Shown: positions 1 to 9,584 of the stretch, one piece after another | How positions within the stretch are numbered: the first letter of the stretch is position 1 | How the letters are laid out: each line of letters starts with the position of its first letter | Assembly (NCBI GenBank): GCA_963516475.1 | Contig: CAUQBR010000001.1 | Span: 186,001-250,000 of the forward strand | Direction of reading: 5' to 3' | DNA: 64,000 bases | From: JABCPE02 sp963516475 | GTDB taxonomy: Bacteria > Bacteroidota > Bacteroidia > Flavobacteriales > Weeksellaceae | The notes under the pieces: model-generated | Databases searched by the model: none | What the model was told of the DNA's origin: nothing | What the model saw: the letters and a program-made list of their open reading frames with translations, nothing else | Translations under genes and position numbers: made by a program

Positions 1-1072
1 CATTTGGTTTTGCAAAGAATTTTAGATTGCTGGACATTTCTTTTCTCAAATTCTCATCTTCGCAGATTTCCATCAGTGTATTCCAGAATTTTTCATTCAT
101 TTCGGAATCTTTGACCATTTTGGCTGCATTTTTTTCTACCAAAGCCATCGCATTTTTGGTCTGATGGTCTTCTGCTGCATAAGGGAACGGCACCAAAAGA
201 ATGGGCTTTCCTACCACTGCCAGCTCAGAAATCGCGATAGCTCCAGCTCTTGACACGATCACATCCGCCGCCGAGTATGCCAGCGCCATATCTGAGATAA
301 ACTCCTTGATTTGAATACCTTGCTCATTACCTCCACATTGAGATATAATATCCTGATATTCAAGCTTTCCTGTCTGCCATACCAACTGGATATTTTTTTC
401 CTTTAATTTAGGTAAAAGCTCTTTCCAAGCGTTATTCAGGGTTTTTGAGCCTAATGAACCGCCCACAGAAAGAATGGTAAGCTTATTCGGGTCTAAGCCC
501 ATTTTTTCCTTCGCTTCTTTGGTATTTATAATATCTGTAACGATATTCTCTCGGATAGGATTTCCTGTAAATACCGCAGGAAGAAAGCTGCTCATATTGG
601 GATATCCCATGAAAACGGCTTTGGCTCTTTTTCCGAGAAACTGATTGGTTTTCCCTAAAATGGAATTTTGTTCCTGTACAAAAATCGGAACGCCGAGAGA
701 TGATGCCACATACAGAGCAGGGCCAGAGGCAAAACCACCTGTCCCGACAGCAAAATCTGGTTTAAAATTTTTAATAATTTTTCTCGCTTTCCATAAACTA
801 GAAATAACTTTGAAAGGAAGACCGATGTTTTTAAGCAAATTACCTCTGTCAAAACCAGCGATATTCAGCCCTTCTATTCTAAATCCAGCCTGAGGGACTT
901 TCTCCATTTCCATTTTTCCATTCGCTCCCACGAACAAAAACTCAGCATTAGGAAATCTGCTTTTAATCTCGTTAGCTATCGCCACAGCAGGGAAAATATG
1001 TCCTCCTGTGCCGCCGCCACTCATTAAAACCCTTATTTTTCGTTGTTCATTTGGTTTATCTTGATGCTCCAT
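1..1072 (-). CDS. murG: MurG, lipid II synthase, 3' end missing
   Basis: UDP-GlcNAc:undecaprenyl-PP-MurNAc-pentapeptide GlcNAc transferase, the last cytoplasmic step of lipid II synthesis at the inner membrane face. The open frame runs off the left edge, leaving about 357 codons; full-length MurG is a little longer, so only the last few residues are missing. Seen: the N-terminal Rossmann loop SGGGTGGHIFPA at residues 18-29, the second-domain loop SVGGSLGS, and the donor-binding region FVQEQNSILGKTN. The chosen start at 1072 puts an unusual charged leader (MEHQDKPNEQRK) before the first strand; the next Met (M17) lies inside that strand and is too late. It is the last visible gene of the dcw operon, 30 bp after ftsW. 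Confidence 0.95.
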   Translation of the reverse strand, partial: MEHQDKPNEQRKIRVLMSGGGTGGHIFPAVAIANEIKSRFPNAEFLFVGANGKMEMEKVPQAGFRIEGLNIAGFDRGNLLKNIGLPFKVISSLWKARKIIKNFKPDFAVGTGGFASGPALYVASSLGVPIFVQEQNSILGKTNQFLGKRAKAVFMGYPNMSSFLPAVFTGNPIRENIVTDIINTKEAKEKMGLDPNKLTILSVGGSLGSKTLNNAWKELLPKLKEKNIQLVWQTGKLEYQDIISQCGGNEQGIQIKEFISDMALAYSAADVIVSRAGAIAISELAVVGKPILLVPFPYAAEDHQTKNAMALVEKNAAKMVKDSEMNEKFWNTLMEICEDENLRKEMSSNLKFFAKPN

Positions 1073-1102
1073 TTCTTTTTATTTTTCAAAAATGATACTA
1101 AT

Positions 1103-2338
1103 CTATGCAATATCATTCATTTCTTTGGCGATTTGCTTTTCTCCCAGACCTTCCTCTCCTAAAACCTGTATCCTTGAACTGATATTTAAAACTATTCCGA
1201 GCTGAAGATAGGTAACCAGCATAGAAGTTCCCCCATAACTTATCAAAGGAAGCGGCTGCCCCGTAACAGGGATAATATTCACCGCAACGGCAATGTTCAC
1301 CGCCAATTGTAAAAATATCATCATCCCTATTGATAAAACCAATAAGGAACCATAAAATGTAGGTATTTTATTAGCGATGATGACTATCCGCATCAGCATG
1401 ATAAAGTAGGCACCCATCAGCATAACAGCCCCTAAAAATCCATATTCTTCAACAATGATAGCAAAAATAAAATCTGATGCAGACTGAGGAAGCGACTGTT
1501 TCAATGCACTTTTTCCTGGCCCCACACCTAAAAATCCTCCATGTACTATTGCGGCTTTAGCTTGATTGATTTGGTAATTTTTTGCTTTCAATGCTTCATT
1601 TTCAGACTCATTAAGCTTATCTGAATTAACGAATGTTTCCACCCTACTAATCCAAGTATGAACACGGGTATTTTTGAAAGTATTCGTATTCAATGCTATA
1701 AATAAAAACATAGTAACTCCAATGATAGCAACTGCCCCTATTCTTATAATATATTTCAATGGATACTGCCCCACAACCAATACCGCTATGGACATTAACA
1801 AAATCATAAGTGCTGTGGAACCGTTATCCTTGGCAATCAAAGCAAAAATGACCAAAATAGGCACAATAATCAAAGCATGATTCCAATAAGAAATCTTATC
1901 CTTATTTACAGGCATATTTTTCGCCAAATGACGGCAGAGATATACTATCAATACCAAATAAGCAAATGTAGACGGCTGAAATCTTACTGGCCCAAGTGAA
2001 ACCCACCGACCTGCACTTGCTCCGCCAATATTACTCCCAAAATAGCTCGCTAATAATAAAACAGGCACCATTATAACTAGGACTAATCCGCTCAATTTTC
2101 CAATCCATTCATATTTTATAAAATGGGTAACACCAGCCATTATACAAAGTCCAAACAGAATAAGCCCTGCATGTTTTCCTAAATGGAAAATTGTTGTTCC
2201 TTCCCCTACGATATATTGTAAATTTGTACTTGCAGAATAAACAGGGAAAAAAGAGAAAATAGATATTGCAATAATAATATACCACAATACCTTATCTCCT
2301 TTAAAAAAATTTCTTTTTTGTGTTTTATTTTGAGTCAT
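1103..2338 (-). CDS. ftsW: FtsW, septal SEDS glycosyltransferase
   Basis: Division-specific SEDS-family peptidoglycan polymerase that works with the class B PBP encoded upstream (FtsI). 411 aa with about ten hydrophobic segments after a short basic cytoplasmic N-terminus. SEDS landmarks are visible: RWVSLGPVRFQPS at 111-123, the GFLGVGPGKS region near 268-277, the LPQSASDFIF block at 283-292 with Asp289 at the position of the proposed catalytic Asp, and the C-terminal GQPLPLISYGGTS at 360-372. It sits between murD (15 bp upstream) and murG, the usual dcw order, which favours FtsW over RodA. Confidence 0.95.
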   Translation of the reverse strand: MTQNKTQKRNFFKGDKVLWYIIIAISIFSFFPVYSASTNLQYIVGEGTTIFHLGKHAGLILFGLCIMAGVTHFIKYEWIGKLSGLVLVIMVPVLLLASYFGSNIGGASAGRWVSLGPVRFQPSTFAYLVLIVYLCRHLAKNMPVNKDKISYWNHALIIVPILVIFALIAKDNGSTALMILLMSIAVLVVGQYPLKYIIRIGAVAIIGVTMFLFIALNTNTFKNTRVHTWISRVETFVNSDKLNESENEALKAKNYQINQAKAAIVHGGFLGVGPGKSALKQSLPQSASDFIFAIIVEEYGFLGAVMLMGAYFIMLMRIVIIANKIPTFYGSLLVLSIGMMIFLQLAVNIAVAVNIIPVTGQPLPLISYGGTSMLVTYLQLGIVLNISSRIQVLGEEGLGEKQIAKEMNDIA

Positions 2339-2353
2339 TTATAAGTTTCTTTT

Positions 2354-3679
2354 TTACTTAAAAACTTCTGTTTTAAATTTTCTGCCTCTATCCTCGTAGT
2401 TATCAAACAAATCAAAACTTGCACAACATGGAGAAAGCAGCACTGCATCTCCGTTTTGGGCTAATTTCTTGGCTGTGTGAACCGCTTCTTCCATGCTCGA
2501 TGTATCATAAATATTTTCCTTTATCCCTTGGAAAAAACTGATAATCTTAGAGTTATCCAGCCCCATACAGATAACAGCCTTCACTTTTTTCTTAACCAAA
2601 TCTGCTATTTCGGAATAGTCATTTCCTTTATCCACTCCTCCCACTATCCAAATCACAGGTCGTTTCATGCTTTCCAATGCGTAATATGTGGCATTTACAT
2701 TAGTAGCCTTACTGTCATTGATGTATTTCACGCTGTCTCTCTCCGCCACTTCTTCCAATCTATGCTCCACCGCCTGAAAAGTCATCAATGAGTTTCTAAT
2801 GCTTTCATTGCTGATATTCAACAATTTACCCGCAATACTCGCTGCAAGACTGTTCGCTACATTGTGCTTTCCTACGAGAGCCAAATCCTCTATTTTCATA
2901 GAAAATTCTTCACGAAGTTTAATAACCAAATTTTCATCCATAGAATAACCTCCCTCATCAAGTTTTTCCTTCATGGAAAACGGAATTTTTTTCACTCTCA
3001 GATTCAGTTCTTGAAGGAGTTTCATGCTCATTTCATCATCTTTATTGTAAATGAAATAATTATCATTTTCCTGATTTTCAGCAATTCGGAATTTTGCTAA
3101 TGCATATTCTTCGTAATTATAATTATATTGATCCAAATGGTCTGGCGACAAGTTTAAAAGCAAACTAATATATGGTCTAAAATGCTGAATATCATCCAGC
3201 TGGAAACTACTGATTTCCAACACATAATATTCAAAATTTTCTGTAGCCACCTGCATCGCAAAACTTTTACCGATGTTTCCGCCCAGCCCTACATTTAATC
3301 CGCTGTTTTTCAGAATGTGATAAATCAGTGATGTGGTAGTCGTTTTGCCATTACTTCCGGTTACTGCCACGATTTTGGCATCGGTAAATTCTGCCGCAAA
3401 CTCTATCTCTGATGACAGACGGATTCCTTTTTCTTTAATCTTTTGAATTAGAGGAGCTTTCTTTGGTATCCCAGGTGATTTTATAACCCAGTCTGCGGCT
3501 AAAATCCGTTCCTCACTATGCATCTCTTCTTCAAAATCTATCCCTTCCTCCTGCAACTGCTGTTTATAATGCTCCTTAATAACACCACGATCCGAAAGAA
3601 AAACTTCCAGTCCTTTTTTCTTCGCCAAAACAGCTGCTCCTACGCCACTTTCACCGCCACCTAATATTATTATTTTCAT
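2354..3679 (-). CDS. murD: MurD, UDP-MurNAc-L-Ala--D-Glu ligase
   Basis: ATP-dependent cytoplasmic ligase that adds D-glutamate to UDP-MurNAc-L-Ala. 441 aa, normal for the family. Seen: N-terminal nucleotide-sugar domain starting with ILGGGESGVGAA at 5-16; the Mur-ligase P-loop GSNGKTTTT at 108-116; the SPDHLD motif near 180; EHRLE and YINDSKATN in the C-terminal half, with CCASFD near the end. Only 10 bp separate it from the small gene upstream, which is wedged between mraY and murD, so it should be co-transcribed with the rest of the dcw cluster. Confidence 0.96.
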   Translation of the reverse strand: MKIIILGGGESGVGAAVLAKKKGLEVFLSDRGVIKEHYKQQLQEEGIDFEEEMHSEERILAADWVIKSPGIPKKAPLIQKIKEKGIRLSSEIEFAAEFTDAKIVAVTGSNGKTTTTSLIYHILKNSGLNVGLGGNIGKSFAMQVATENFEYYVLEISSFQLDDIQHFRPYISLLLNLSPDHLDQYNYNYEEYALAKFRIAENQENDNYFIYNKDDEMSMKLLQELNLRVKKIPFSMKEKLDEGGYSMDENLVIKLREEFSMKIEDLALVGKHNVANSLAASIAGKLLNISNESIRNSLMTFQAVEHRLEEVAERDSVKYINDSKATNVNATYYALESMKRPVIWIVGGVDKGNDYSEIADLVKKKVKAVICMGLDNSKIISFFQGIKENIYDTSSMEEAVHTAKKLAQNGDAVLLSPCCASFDLFDNYEDRGRKFKTEVFK

Positions 3680-3689
3680 TTTTTCTATA

Positions 3690-4235
3690 TTAACAAATCA
3701 TGAACATTTCATTTATCTTTTTGCTCTCTGTTTCCAGAAACTCTGTTTTGCTGGCTTCAATAGGGAAAATCACATAGCTGTCAGTGTCTATATACATCTG
3801 CATCAGATAAACGCCACGCCCATGCCAAGCGGTATTGATAGCGCTTATCCACCCATAGACATCGTGTTTGTCTTCAGCCAATGGAGGAAGTTCCAGAGCG
3901 TAAGCCTTAAATGATTTTAACTCTGTCAGCAAAAACTCAAAACTCTCCAATTCACATTTCCAGTCAAACTCCTCCGCATAACCATTACTAATCAAAATAT
4001 CCGCAAAGCCCATCCAAATAAGCCTTGATTTTTTCCATTTATCTAGGTCTATTCCTCTATTTTCATAGAACTCTTTATTCTTTGAAATAAATGCATCCGT
4101 ATTAGTAATCAGTTCTTTAACCTCTGATAAAACTTTTTTGTCATCAAGGCTAATCAATTTAGCAAACTCCAAATAAATATTGAAATCTATTTCATCCTCA
4201 TTTTTGCCTCCAAACAATTTTGAAAAGAATCCCAT
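3690..4235 (-). CDS. Hypothetical protein inside the dcw cluster
   Basis: 181 aa, soluble and acidic, with no signal peptide or membrane span. I do not recognise it firmly; the WMGFADILI, EFDWKCELESFEFLL and YGWISAINTAWHGRGVYLMQM segments recall the poorly characterised DUF6630-type proteins, a weak match made from memory. The N-terminus MGFFSKLFGGK is amphipathic and basic and could touch the membrane. It is packed tightly between mraY (12 bp upstream) and murD (10 bp downstream), so it is expressed with the cell-wall genes, but position alone does not show a division role. Confidence 0.7.
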   Translation of the reverse strand: MGFFSKLFGGKNEDEIDFNIYLEFAKLISLDDKKVLSEVKELITNTDAFISKNKEFYENRGIDLDKWKKSRLIWMGFADILISNGYAEEFDWKCELESFEFLLTELKSFKAYALELPPLAEDKHDVYGWISAINTAWHGRGVYLMQMYIDTDSYVIFPIEASKTEFLETESKKINEMFMIC

Positions 4236-4247
4236 TTTAATTTAAAT

Positions 4248-5489
4248 TTATCTTATTTTCAAGGTTATTAAACAAATTACCGCCAAAATCACACCTATGA
4301 TAATCATTCTATTCACGATTTTACTCTCGTGGTAGTCACATTTCTGATAATGGTGGTGCAAAGGCGACATTTTAAACAATCGGTTGTTCTGTGCGTATTC
4401 CAGCCCATATTTTTTCTTTCTGTATTTGAAAACTAATACCTGCAACACCACCGAAAGATTTTCCACCAAAAAGATCCCACAAAGTACAGGAATCAATAGT
4501 TCTTTTCTGAGGATAATCGCCAAAACCGCGATTACTCCGCCCAGCATCAGACTTCCTGTATCTCCCATAAACACTTGCGCAGGATAGGTATTATACCAGA
4601 AAAATCCGATAACAGCTCCTACAAGTGCAATCGTGAAAATGGTAGTTTCGCCCGTGTCTGGGATAAACATTATATTGAGATAATCCGCAAAAATGATATT
4701 TCCTGAAACATACGCAAAAAATGCCAAAGTAAGCAGTATCACTGCACTTGTGCCTGCCGCAAGACCATCTATCCCATCAGTGATATTCGCTCCATTAGAA
4801 ACAGCTGTCACAATGAAAATAACCACAGGAATGAAAACTATCCAAGACCATTTCTGAGCATCCTGCTCATCCATCCAGAAAAGTACTTTACTATAATCAA
4901 ATTCATTATTTTTAACAAAAGGAACTGTAGAAATCATCGCTTTTTCTTCAGAAGAGAATTTTTCTACTACGCTGTGCTGTGTTGCCTGTGGCAGATCTGG
5001 AACTTCTCGCTTAATAACCACTCCTTCATGGAAATACATCGTTACTCCTACGATAAGACCTAAGCCTACCTGACCAATCACTTTGAATTTTCCACTCAGA
5101 CCATCTTTGTTCTTTTTGATTTTCTTGAGATAATCATCAATGAAACCAATCGCCCCCATCCAAAGCACCGAAACCACAAGGAGAACGATATAAACATTAT
5201 GTAGTTTTGTGAATAACAGAACTGGAATCAGTGTAGAAATAATGATAATCAGACCGCCCATTGTCGGCGTTCCTTCTTTTTGTTTCTGTCCTTCCAATCC
5301 GAGGTCTCTCACGAGCTCTCCCATCTGTCTTCTTCGGAGGAAGTTGATGATTTTCTTCCCATAAACAAGGGCTATCCACAAGGATAAAAGCACAGACATC
5401 CCTGCACGAAATGAAATATATCGCAACAAATTCAACCCTGGGATATGGATTCCTTGATTCGTTAAATATTCGTATAAGTAGTATAGCAT
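4248..5489 (-). CDS. mraY: MraY, phospho-MurNAc-pentapeptide translocase
   Basis: Integral membrane enzyme that transfers phospho-MurNAc-pentapeptide to undecaprenyl phosphate, making lipid I. 413 aa against about 360 in E. coli; the extra length is an extracytoplasmic insertion at about residues 155-215 (charged, between two membrane spans), which I believe is common in Bacteroidota. Catalytic and binding motifs are intact: GTPTMGG at 73-79, the Asp pair D118-D119 in FIDDY, NITDGIDG at 235-242, FMGDTGS at 307-313 and the histidine triad HHH 378-380. About ten membrane segments. It lies between murE and the small 181-aa gene. Confidence 0.96.
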   Translation of the reverse strand: MLYYLYEYLTNQGIHIPGLNLLRYISFRAGMSVLLSLWIALVYGKKIINFLRRRQMGELVRDLGLEGQKQKEGTPTMGGLIIIISTLIPVLLFTKLHNVYIVLLVVSVLWMGAIGFIDDYLKKIKKNKDGLSGKFKVIGQVGLGLIVGVTMYFHEGVVIKREVPDLPQATQHSVVEKFSSEEKAMISTVPFVKNNEFDYSKVLFWMDEQDAQKWSWIVFIPVVIFIVTAVSNGANITDGIDGLAAGTSAVILLTLAFFAYVSGNIIFADYLNIMFIPDTGETTIFTIALVGAVIGFFWYNTYPAQVFMGDTGSLMLGGVIAVLAIILRKELLIPVLCGIFLVENLSVVLQVLVFKYRKKKYGLEYAQNNRLFKMSPLHHHYQKCDYHESKIVNRMIIIGVILAVICLITLKIR

Positions 5490-5512
5490 TTTATTCGTCC
5501 GTTTTTATTGTT

Positions 5513-6973
5513 TTACTTTCCCATCAATTTTAATAATTCTTTTATCACTTCTTTATCATCAAAATGATGTCTTACACCATTGATTTCTTGGTAAGTTTCA
5601 TGTCCTTTTCCTGCAACGAGGACGATGTCCTTTGGTTCAGCAAATTTTATTGCCATTTTTATCGCCTCTTTTCGGTCTGGAATAGAAGTATATTTGCTAA
5701 AATTCTGTGGTTCTACGCCTGCTTCTATTTCTTTAATTATCTCCAAAGGCTCTTCAGTTCTTGGATTATCAGAAGTGATAATCGCTAGTGTGGATTTCGC
5801 GGAAGCTACATTTCCCATTTTAGGGCGTTTTTCCTTATCTCTATCTCCTCCACAGCCAAAAACGGTAATCAGTCTTTCGTTCTTTGTCCTAATTTCATTG
5901 ATACTGTCCAACACATTTTCCAAAGCATCAGGCGTGTGGGCATAATCTACAATGAAGAAAATACCGCTGTCGGATTTCATGGTTTCAAATCTTCCGTTCA
6001 CTCTTTTCAGCTTAGAAATCGCTTGTAAAATTTCATTTCCTTCAAATCCTAATTCCGAAGCAATGGCGAAAACCAAAAGCAAATTATAAACATTAAATTT
6101 CCCTGTCAAAATTGTCCAAAACGCCTTTCCATTGAAATTAAGCAACATCCCATCAAAATCAACTTCTAATATTTTTGCCTGATAATCCGCCATGGTTTTC
6201 AAGGCGTAGGTTTTCTTTTTCGCCTTGGTGCTTTGGAGCATTACATTTCCGTTTTTATCATCGATATTGGTGATGGCAACGGCAGTTTCGGGCAGTTCAT
6301 CAAAAAATCTTTTCTTCACATTCAAATATTCCAAAAAGGTTTTGTGATAATCCAAATGGTCGTGTGTGATGTTCGTAAAACCAGCGATTTTAAAATTTAG
6401 CCCTTCTATTCTATCCTGATGAATCCCATGCGAACTAACCTCCATGAAAGCGTATTCACAGCCTTTTTCTACTGCTTTTGCCAGCATCTGATTAAGCCTT
6501 ACTACATCTGGCGTGGTGTGGGTAGATGGGATAATCTCCTCACCGATTCTATATTCCACCGTAGAAATAAGCGCCGAAGAAAAACCTAAATTCTGGAAAA
6601 CATCAAACAACAGAGTCGCCGTAGAGGTTTTACCATTCGTTCCTGTAATCCCTATGAGATTAAGCTTTTCCGATGGATTTCCATAGAAATTACTTGCGAT
6701 TTTTCCCAAAGTTTTGGAGGCGTTTTTTACTTTGATATAGGTAACGGCCTCATTTATTTTCTCTGGAAAATCTTCACAAACAATCACACTCGCCCCGTTT
6801 TCTATCGCAGAATCTATATACAGATGCCCATCCGAAACGCTGCCTTTCAGCGCTGCATAAAGAGCATTTTTCACAACTTTTCTGCTGTCAAAAACTATCT
6901 CAGAAACCTCCTTTTCCAAACTTCCGAGGTTTTCCAAAATAGATACTCTACTCAATATTTGACTTAAAATCAT
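5513..6973 (-). CDS. murE: MurE, meso-DAP-adding ligase
   Basis: Adds the third residue to UDP-MurNAc-L-Ala-D-Glu. 486 aa. Seen: Mur-ligase P-loop GTNGKT at 111-116, TTPD in the substrate-binding domain, VDYAHTPDALE and the GCGGDRDKEKRP loop. The specificity motif reads DNPR at 402-405, the form found in enzymes that add meso-diaminopimelate (lysine-adding enzymes differ), so this organism should have DAP-type peptidoglycan. It follows the small STM3941-like membrane-protein gene by 39 bp and precedes mraY by 23 bp. Confidence 0.96.
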   Translation of the reverse strand: MILSQILSRVSILENLGSLEKEVSEIVFDSRKVVKNALYAALKGSVSDGHLYIDSAIENGASVIVCEDFPEKINEAVTYIKVKNASKTLGKIASNFYGNPSEKLNLIGITGTNGKTSTATLLFDVFQNLGFSSALISTVEYRIGEEIIPSTHTTPDVVRLNQMLAKAVEKGCEYAFMEVSSHGIHQDRIEGLNFKIAGFTNITHDHLDYHKTFLEYLNVKKRFFDELPETAVAITNIDDKNGNVMLQSTKAKKKTYALKTMADYQAKILEVDFDGMLLNFNGKAFWTILTGKFNVYNLLLVFAIASELGFEGNEILQAISKLKRVNGRFETMKSDSGIFFIVDYAHTPDALENVLDSINEIRTKNERLITVFGCGGDRDKEKRPKMGNVASAKSTLAIITSDNPRTEEPLEIIKEIEAGVEPQNFSKYTSIPDRKEAIKMAIKFAEPKDIVLVAGKGHETYQEINGVRHHFDDKEVIKELLKLMGK

Positions 6974-7012
6974 TCTTTTTATTTCTTTTATATTCTGTGG
7001 GTGATGTTCAAT

Positions 7013-7585
7013 CTAAACTACCCATTCAGCTTTTTTATTTAATAGGATTTCATTCTTTATAACTTTCACTAAATCATTTGGTTTCACTTCTAAGTTATCA
7101 ATATTGATAACCGCAGGAGTTCCCCATTTTCTGCACTGAAGCCTCATCTTCTTTTTAGTATTCCAGTCCTTTGCTCCATTGATATATTCATCAGGATTTT
7201 TAAGCATTAAAAGCAATTTTACTCCTCCTAAAAAACTATTTTTAATCCTAATCTGCTCTATATCCTTCCAAGAAATAAGCCCCAGATTTTCTTTTTCAGA
7301 AACTAAATCAACGATTCCTTCCTCATTAATTAAAAGTCCTGCTTTATCATTTTGTTTTCCTTTTTTACGGAAAAACTTCACTGTTTGTAAAACCAAAGAA
7401 AGCAAAATAACCACCGCCAAAATCCCCAATAATATCTTGCTCATATCCGAAGAACCACCTTCCTCTTTGAAAATTTTGATAAATCTTCTCAAAACAAATG
7501 TCAGTATAGAAATATGTAGAAAGCCCAACAATACTGACTGATTGTCATTTCCTAAAACTGCTGGATAAAATTTTTCTCTATTCAT
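7013..7585 (-). CDS. Small membrane protein, STM3941-like
   Basis: 190 aa. Two hydrophobic stretches (about 18-34 and 50-68) are followed by a soluble domain with the pattern INEEGIVDL, SWKDIEQI, LMLKNPDEYI and the late element WGTPAVINIDNL. This layout resembles the STM3941 family of small bacterial membrane proteins, whose function is unknown; I assign it from the motif pattern with moderate confidence. It starts one base after the ftsI stop and precedes murE, so it is an extra gene inside the dcw operon. Nothing visible links it directly to peptidoglycan chemistry. Confidence 0.75.
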   Translation of the reverse strand: MNREKFYPAVLGNDNQSVLLGFLHISILTFVLRRFIKIFKEEGGSSDMSKILLGILAVVILLSLVLQTVKFFRKKGKQNDKAGLLINEEGIVDLVSEKENLGLISWKDIEQIRIKNSFLGGVKLLLMLKNPDEYINGAKDWNTKKKMRLQCRKWGTPAVINIDNLEVKPNDLVKVIKNEILLNKKAEWVV

Positions 7586-7586
7586 T

Positions 7587-9584
7587 TTAATTCTGCATTC
7601 TTAGATAAATTTTCTGGTCTTTCTTCATTATTGTTCCTGCTTCTGGAAACTGCTCCAAGATTCTTCCAACTCCCTTATAACTAACACGATACCCCAAATT
7701 CTCGAGCTGTGGAATTACATTTTTCCCTGCCATTCCTTTTAGATTTGGTATTTTTCCGCCTGCTACGCTTATTTTAGGATTTGGTACGATTAGTTTTTTT
7801 AGATTTACTTTTTTATCATCCAACATTTCTTCGCCTATATTCAGCGGTGTTTTTAGGAATGTTTTACCTGCAATTTCCTTAAATACAGGGGCTGCCACTA
7901 CTCCTCCATAATAATTCCCTTGTGGCTGGTTAATCATCACAATACAAGTATATTTAGGGTCATCCGCTGGATAAAACCCTGCAAATGAGGCTTGATATTT
8001 TCCACCTCCTTTCCAATATTCAAAACGAGCAGTCCCTGTTTTCCCTGCCATCTTCAGATTAGGCGTAAAGATACTCTTGGCCGTTCCTTTTTCTACTGCC
8101 TTAGTGAGGGCTTCTGTCATCATCTGGATAGCTTTAGGAGATGCCATTCTTTCTACCATAACCTGTGGAGTTGCAGTATATGTCACCTTACCATCTTTCA
8201 TTATTTTATCAATGAAAAGCGGTTTTACCATTTTACCATCATTGGCTATTCCATTATAAAAAGTAGCAAGCTGCAAAAGACTAAATGCTGAAGCATAACC
8301 ATAAGACATCGATGCAAGTGTAGCCTTGTTCCATCTTTTGCTGTCTGGTGTTACGATGGTTGGTTTAGTCGCACCTGGGAGTTCTATATCCAGTTTATCA
8401 AACATTTTCCATCTTCTAAGGTGATTGATAAATATCTGTGGATTAGACGAATACGATTTTACTATGAGTTTAGCCGAACCTACATTACTTGACAATGCTA
8501 ATATTTCACTAATGTCATAAATTCCTCCCATGTGGCTGTCAGTTATCCGTTGTCCGCCATATTCCCAAACGCCGCCACCTGTATTTACGGTTGTATTTTT
8601 ATCTATAAAGCCATCATCCATCGCTGCTAAAAGAGAAACCACCTTAAAAGTAGACCCTGGTTCTGTAGCATCCCTCAGGGCGTAATTATACGCATCCACA
8701 TACCTACCTTCGTCATTTTTACGGAGATTCACCATTGCTCGGATTTTTCCTGTTGCTGTCTCCATGACCAAAACACTTCCATGATGAGCATTAAATGCAA
8801 AAAGCTGTCGCTCCAAAGCAGAATGGGCAATGTCCTGTATCCTCAAATCTAGTGTAGTATAGACATCCTGCCCATCGACAGGCTCTCTTATTTCCCAGAA
8901 ATCAATAGGCTTCCACTGTTTAGCATTTACTCTCTGCACCCATCTTCTACCATCTTTCCCAGAAAGATACTTACTGAAAGCCCCTTCAAAGCCTGACTTT
9001 CCTCGTTCATCATCAATTCCAATAGTTCCCGCTCCGATTTGGTTAGTCGCCAGAATTCTTTTGTATTTTGGTTCTATTATCAGGCATCTTTCCTTTTTAT
9101 AAGTTTTGGTTTTTGCATCATATTTACCGAACATGGGAAATCTTTTCAAGCGATTAACCTGTTCAAAATCAAGATTTAATGCCAATGTATAGTATTGATT
9201 CTGTCTTCTTTTTTGTTGTTTCAAAGAACTTCTAAACTCTTGTCTAGTTTTCCCAAACATCTTATGTAGAGAATCTGACAAGGTTCCCACTTTCTTATCA
9301 AAAACAGTATCTTTTATAATTTTAAAATCGACAAAAACATTATATTTTATAACCGTAGTTGCTAGAATAGAGCCATCTGCAGCATATAGATTTCCTCTCG
9401 CTGCTTTGATGGTATCTGCTCTATAATTCGCCTGAATGGTTCTTTGTATATCATCCACGCTTGAATTATTTTGCAAATAGAAAATTCTAATTCCAAAAAT
9501 TATGAACAGAACCGCTGCTACGATTATAAAAAGGTAGCCCCAATAAAGTGTTTTCGTTCGTTTTTTATCACTTGATTCTGCCAT
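7587..9584 (-). CDS. ftsI: FtsI/PBP3, septal transpeptidase with PASTA domain
   Basis: Class B penicillin-binding protein that cross-links septal peptidoglycan in partnership with FtsW. 665 aa: one membrane anchor at about 15-33, a PBP dimerisation domain at about 55-220, and a transpeptidase domain carrying STFK at 311-314 (active-site Ser311), SSN at 365-367 and KTG at 515-517. The C-terminus (about 612-665) reads as a single PASTA domain, a muropeptide- or beta-lactam-binding module often seen in Bacteroidota and Gram-positive PBPs but absent from E. coli FtsI. Its start overlaps the end of ftsL by 17 bp, implying translational coupling. Confidence 0.95.
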   Translation of the reverse strand: MAESSDKKRTKTLYWGYLFIIVAAVLFIIFGIRIFYLQNNSSVDDIQRTIQANYRADTIKAARGNLYAADGSILATTVIKYNVFVDFKIIKDTVFDKKVGTLSDSLHKMFGKTRQEFRSSLKQQKRRQNQYYTLALNLDFEQVNRLKRFPMFGKYDAKTKTYKKERCLIIEPKYKRILATNQIGAGTIGIDDERGKSGFEGAFSKYLSGKDGRRWVQRVNAKQWKPIDFWEIREPVDGQDVYTTLDLRIQDIAHSALERQLFAFNAHHGSVLVMETATGKIRAMVNLRKNDEGRYVDAYNYALRDATEPGSTFKVVSLLAAMDDGFIDKNTTVNTGGGVWEYGGQRITDSHMGGIYDISEILALSSNVGSAKLIVKSYSSNPQIFINHLRRWKMFDKLDIELPGATKPTIVTPDSKRWNKATLASMSYGYASAFSLLQLATFYNGIANDGKMVKPLFIDKIMKDGKVTYTATPQVMVERMASPKAIQMMTEALTKAVEKGTAKSIFTPNLKMAGKTGTARFEYWKGGGKYQASFAGFYPADDPKYTCIVMINQPQGNYYGGVVAAPVFKEIAGKTFLKTPLNIGEEMLDDKKVNLKKLIVPNPKISVAGGKIPNLKGMAGKNVIPQLENLGYRVSYKGVGRILEQFPEAGTIMKKDQKIYLRMQN

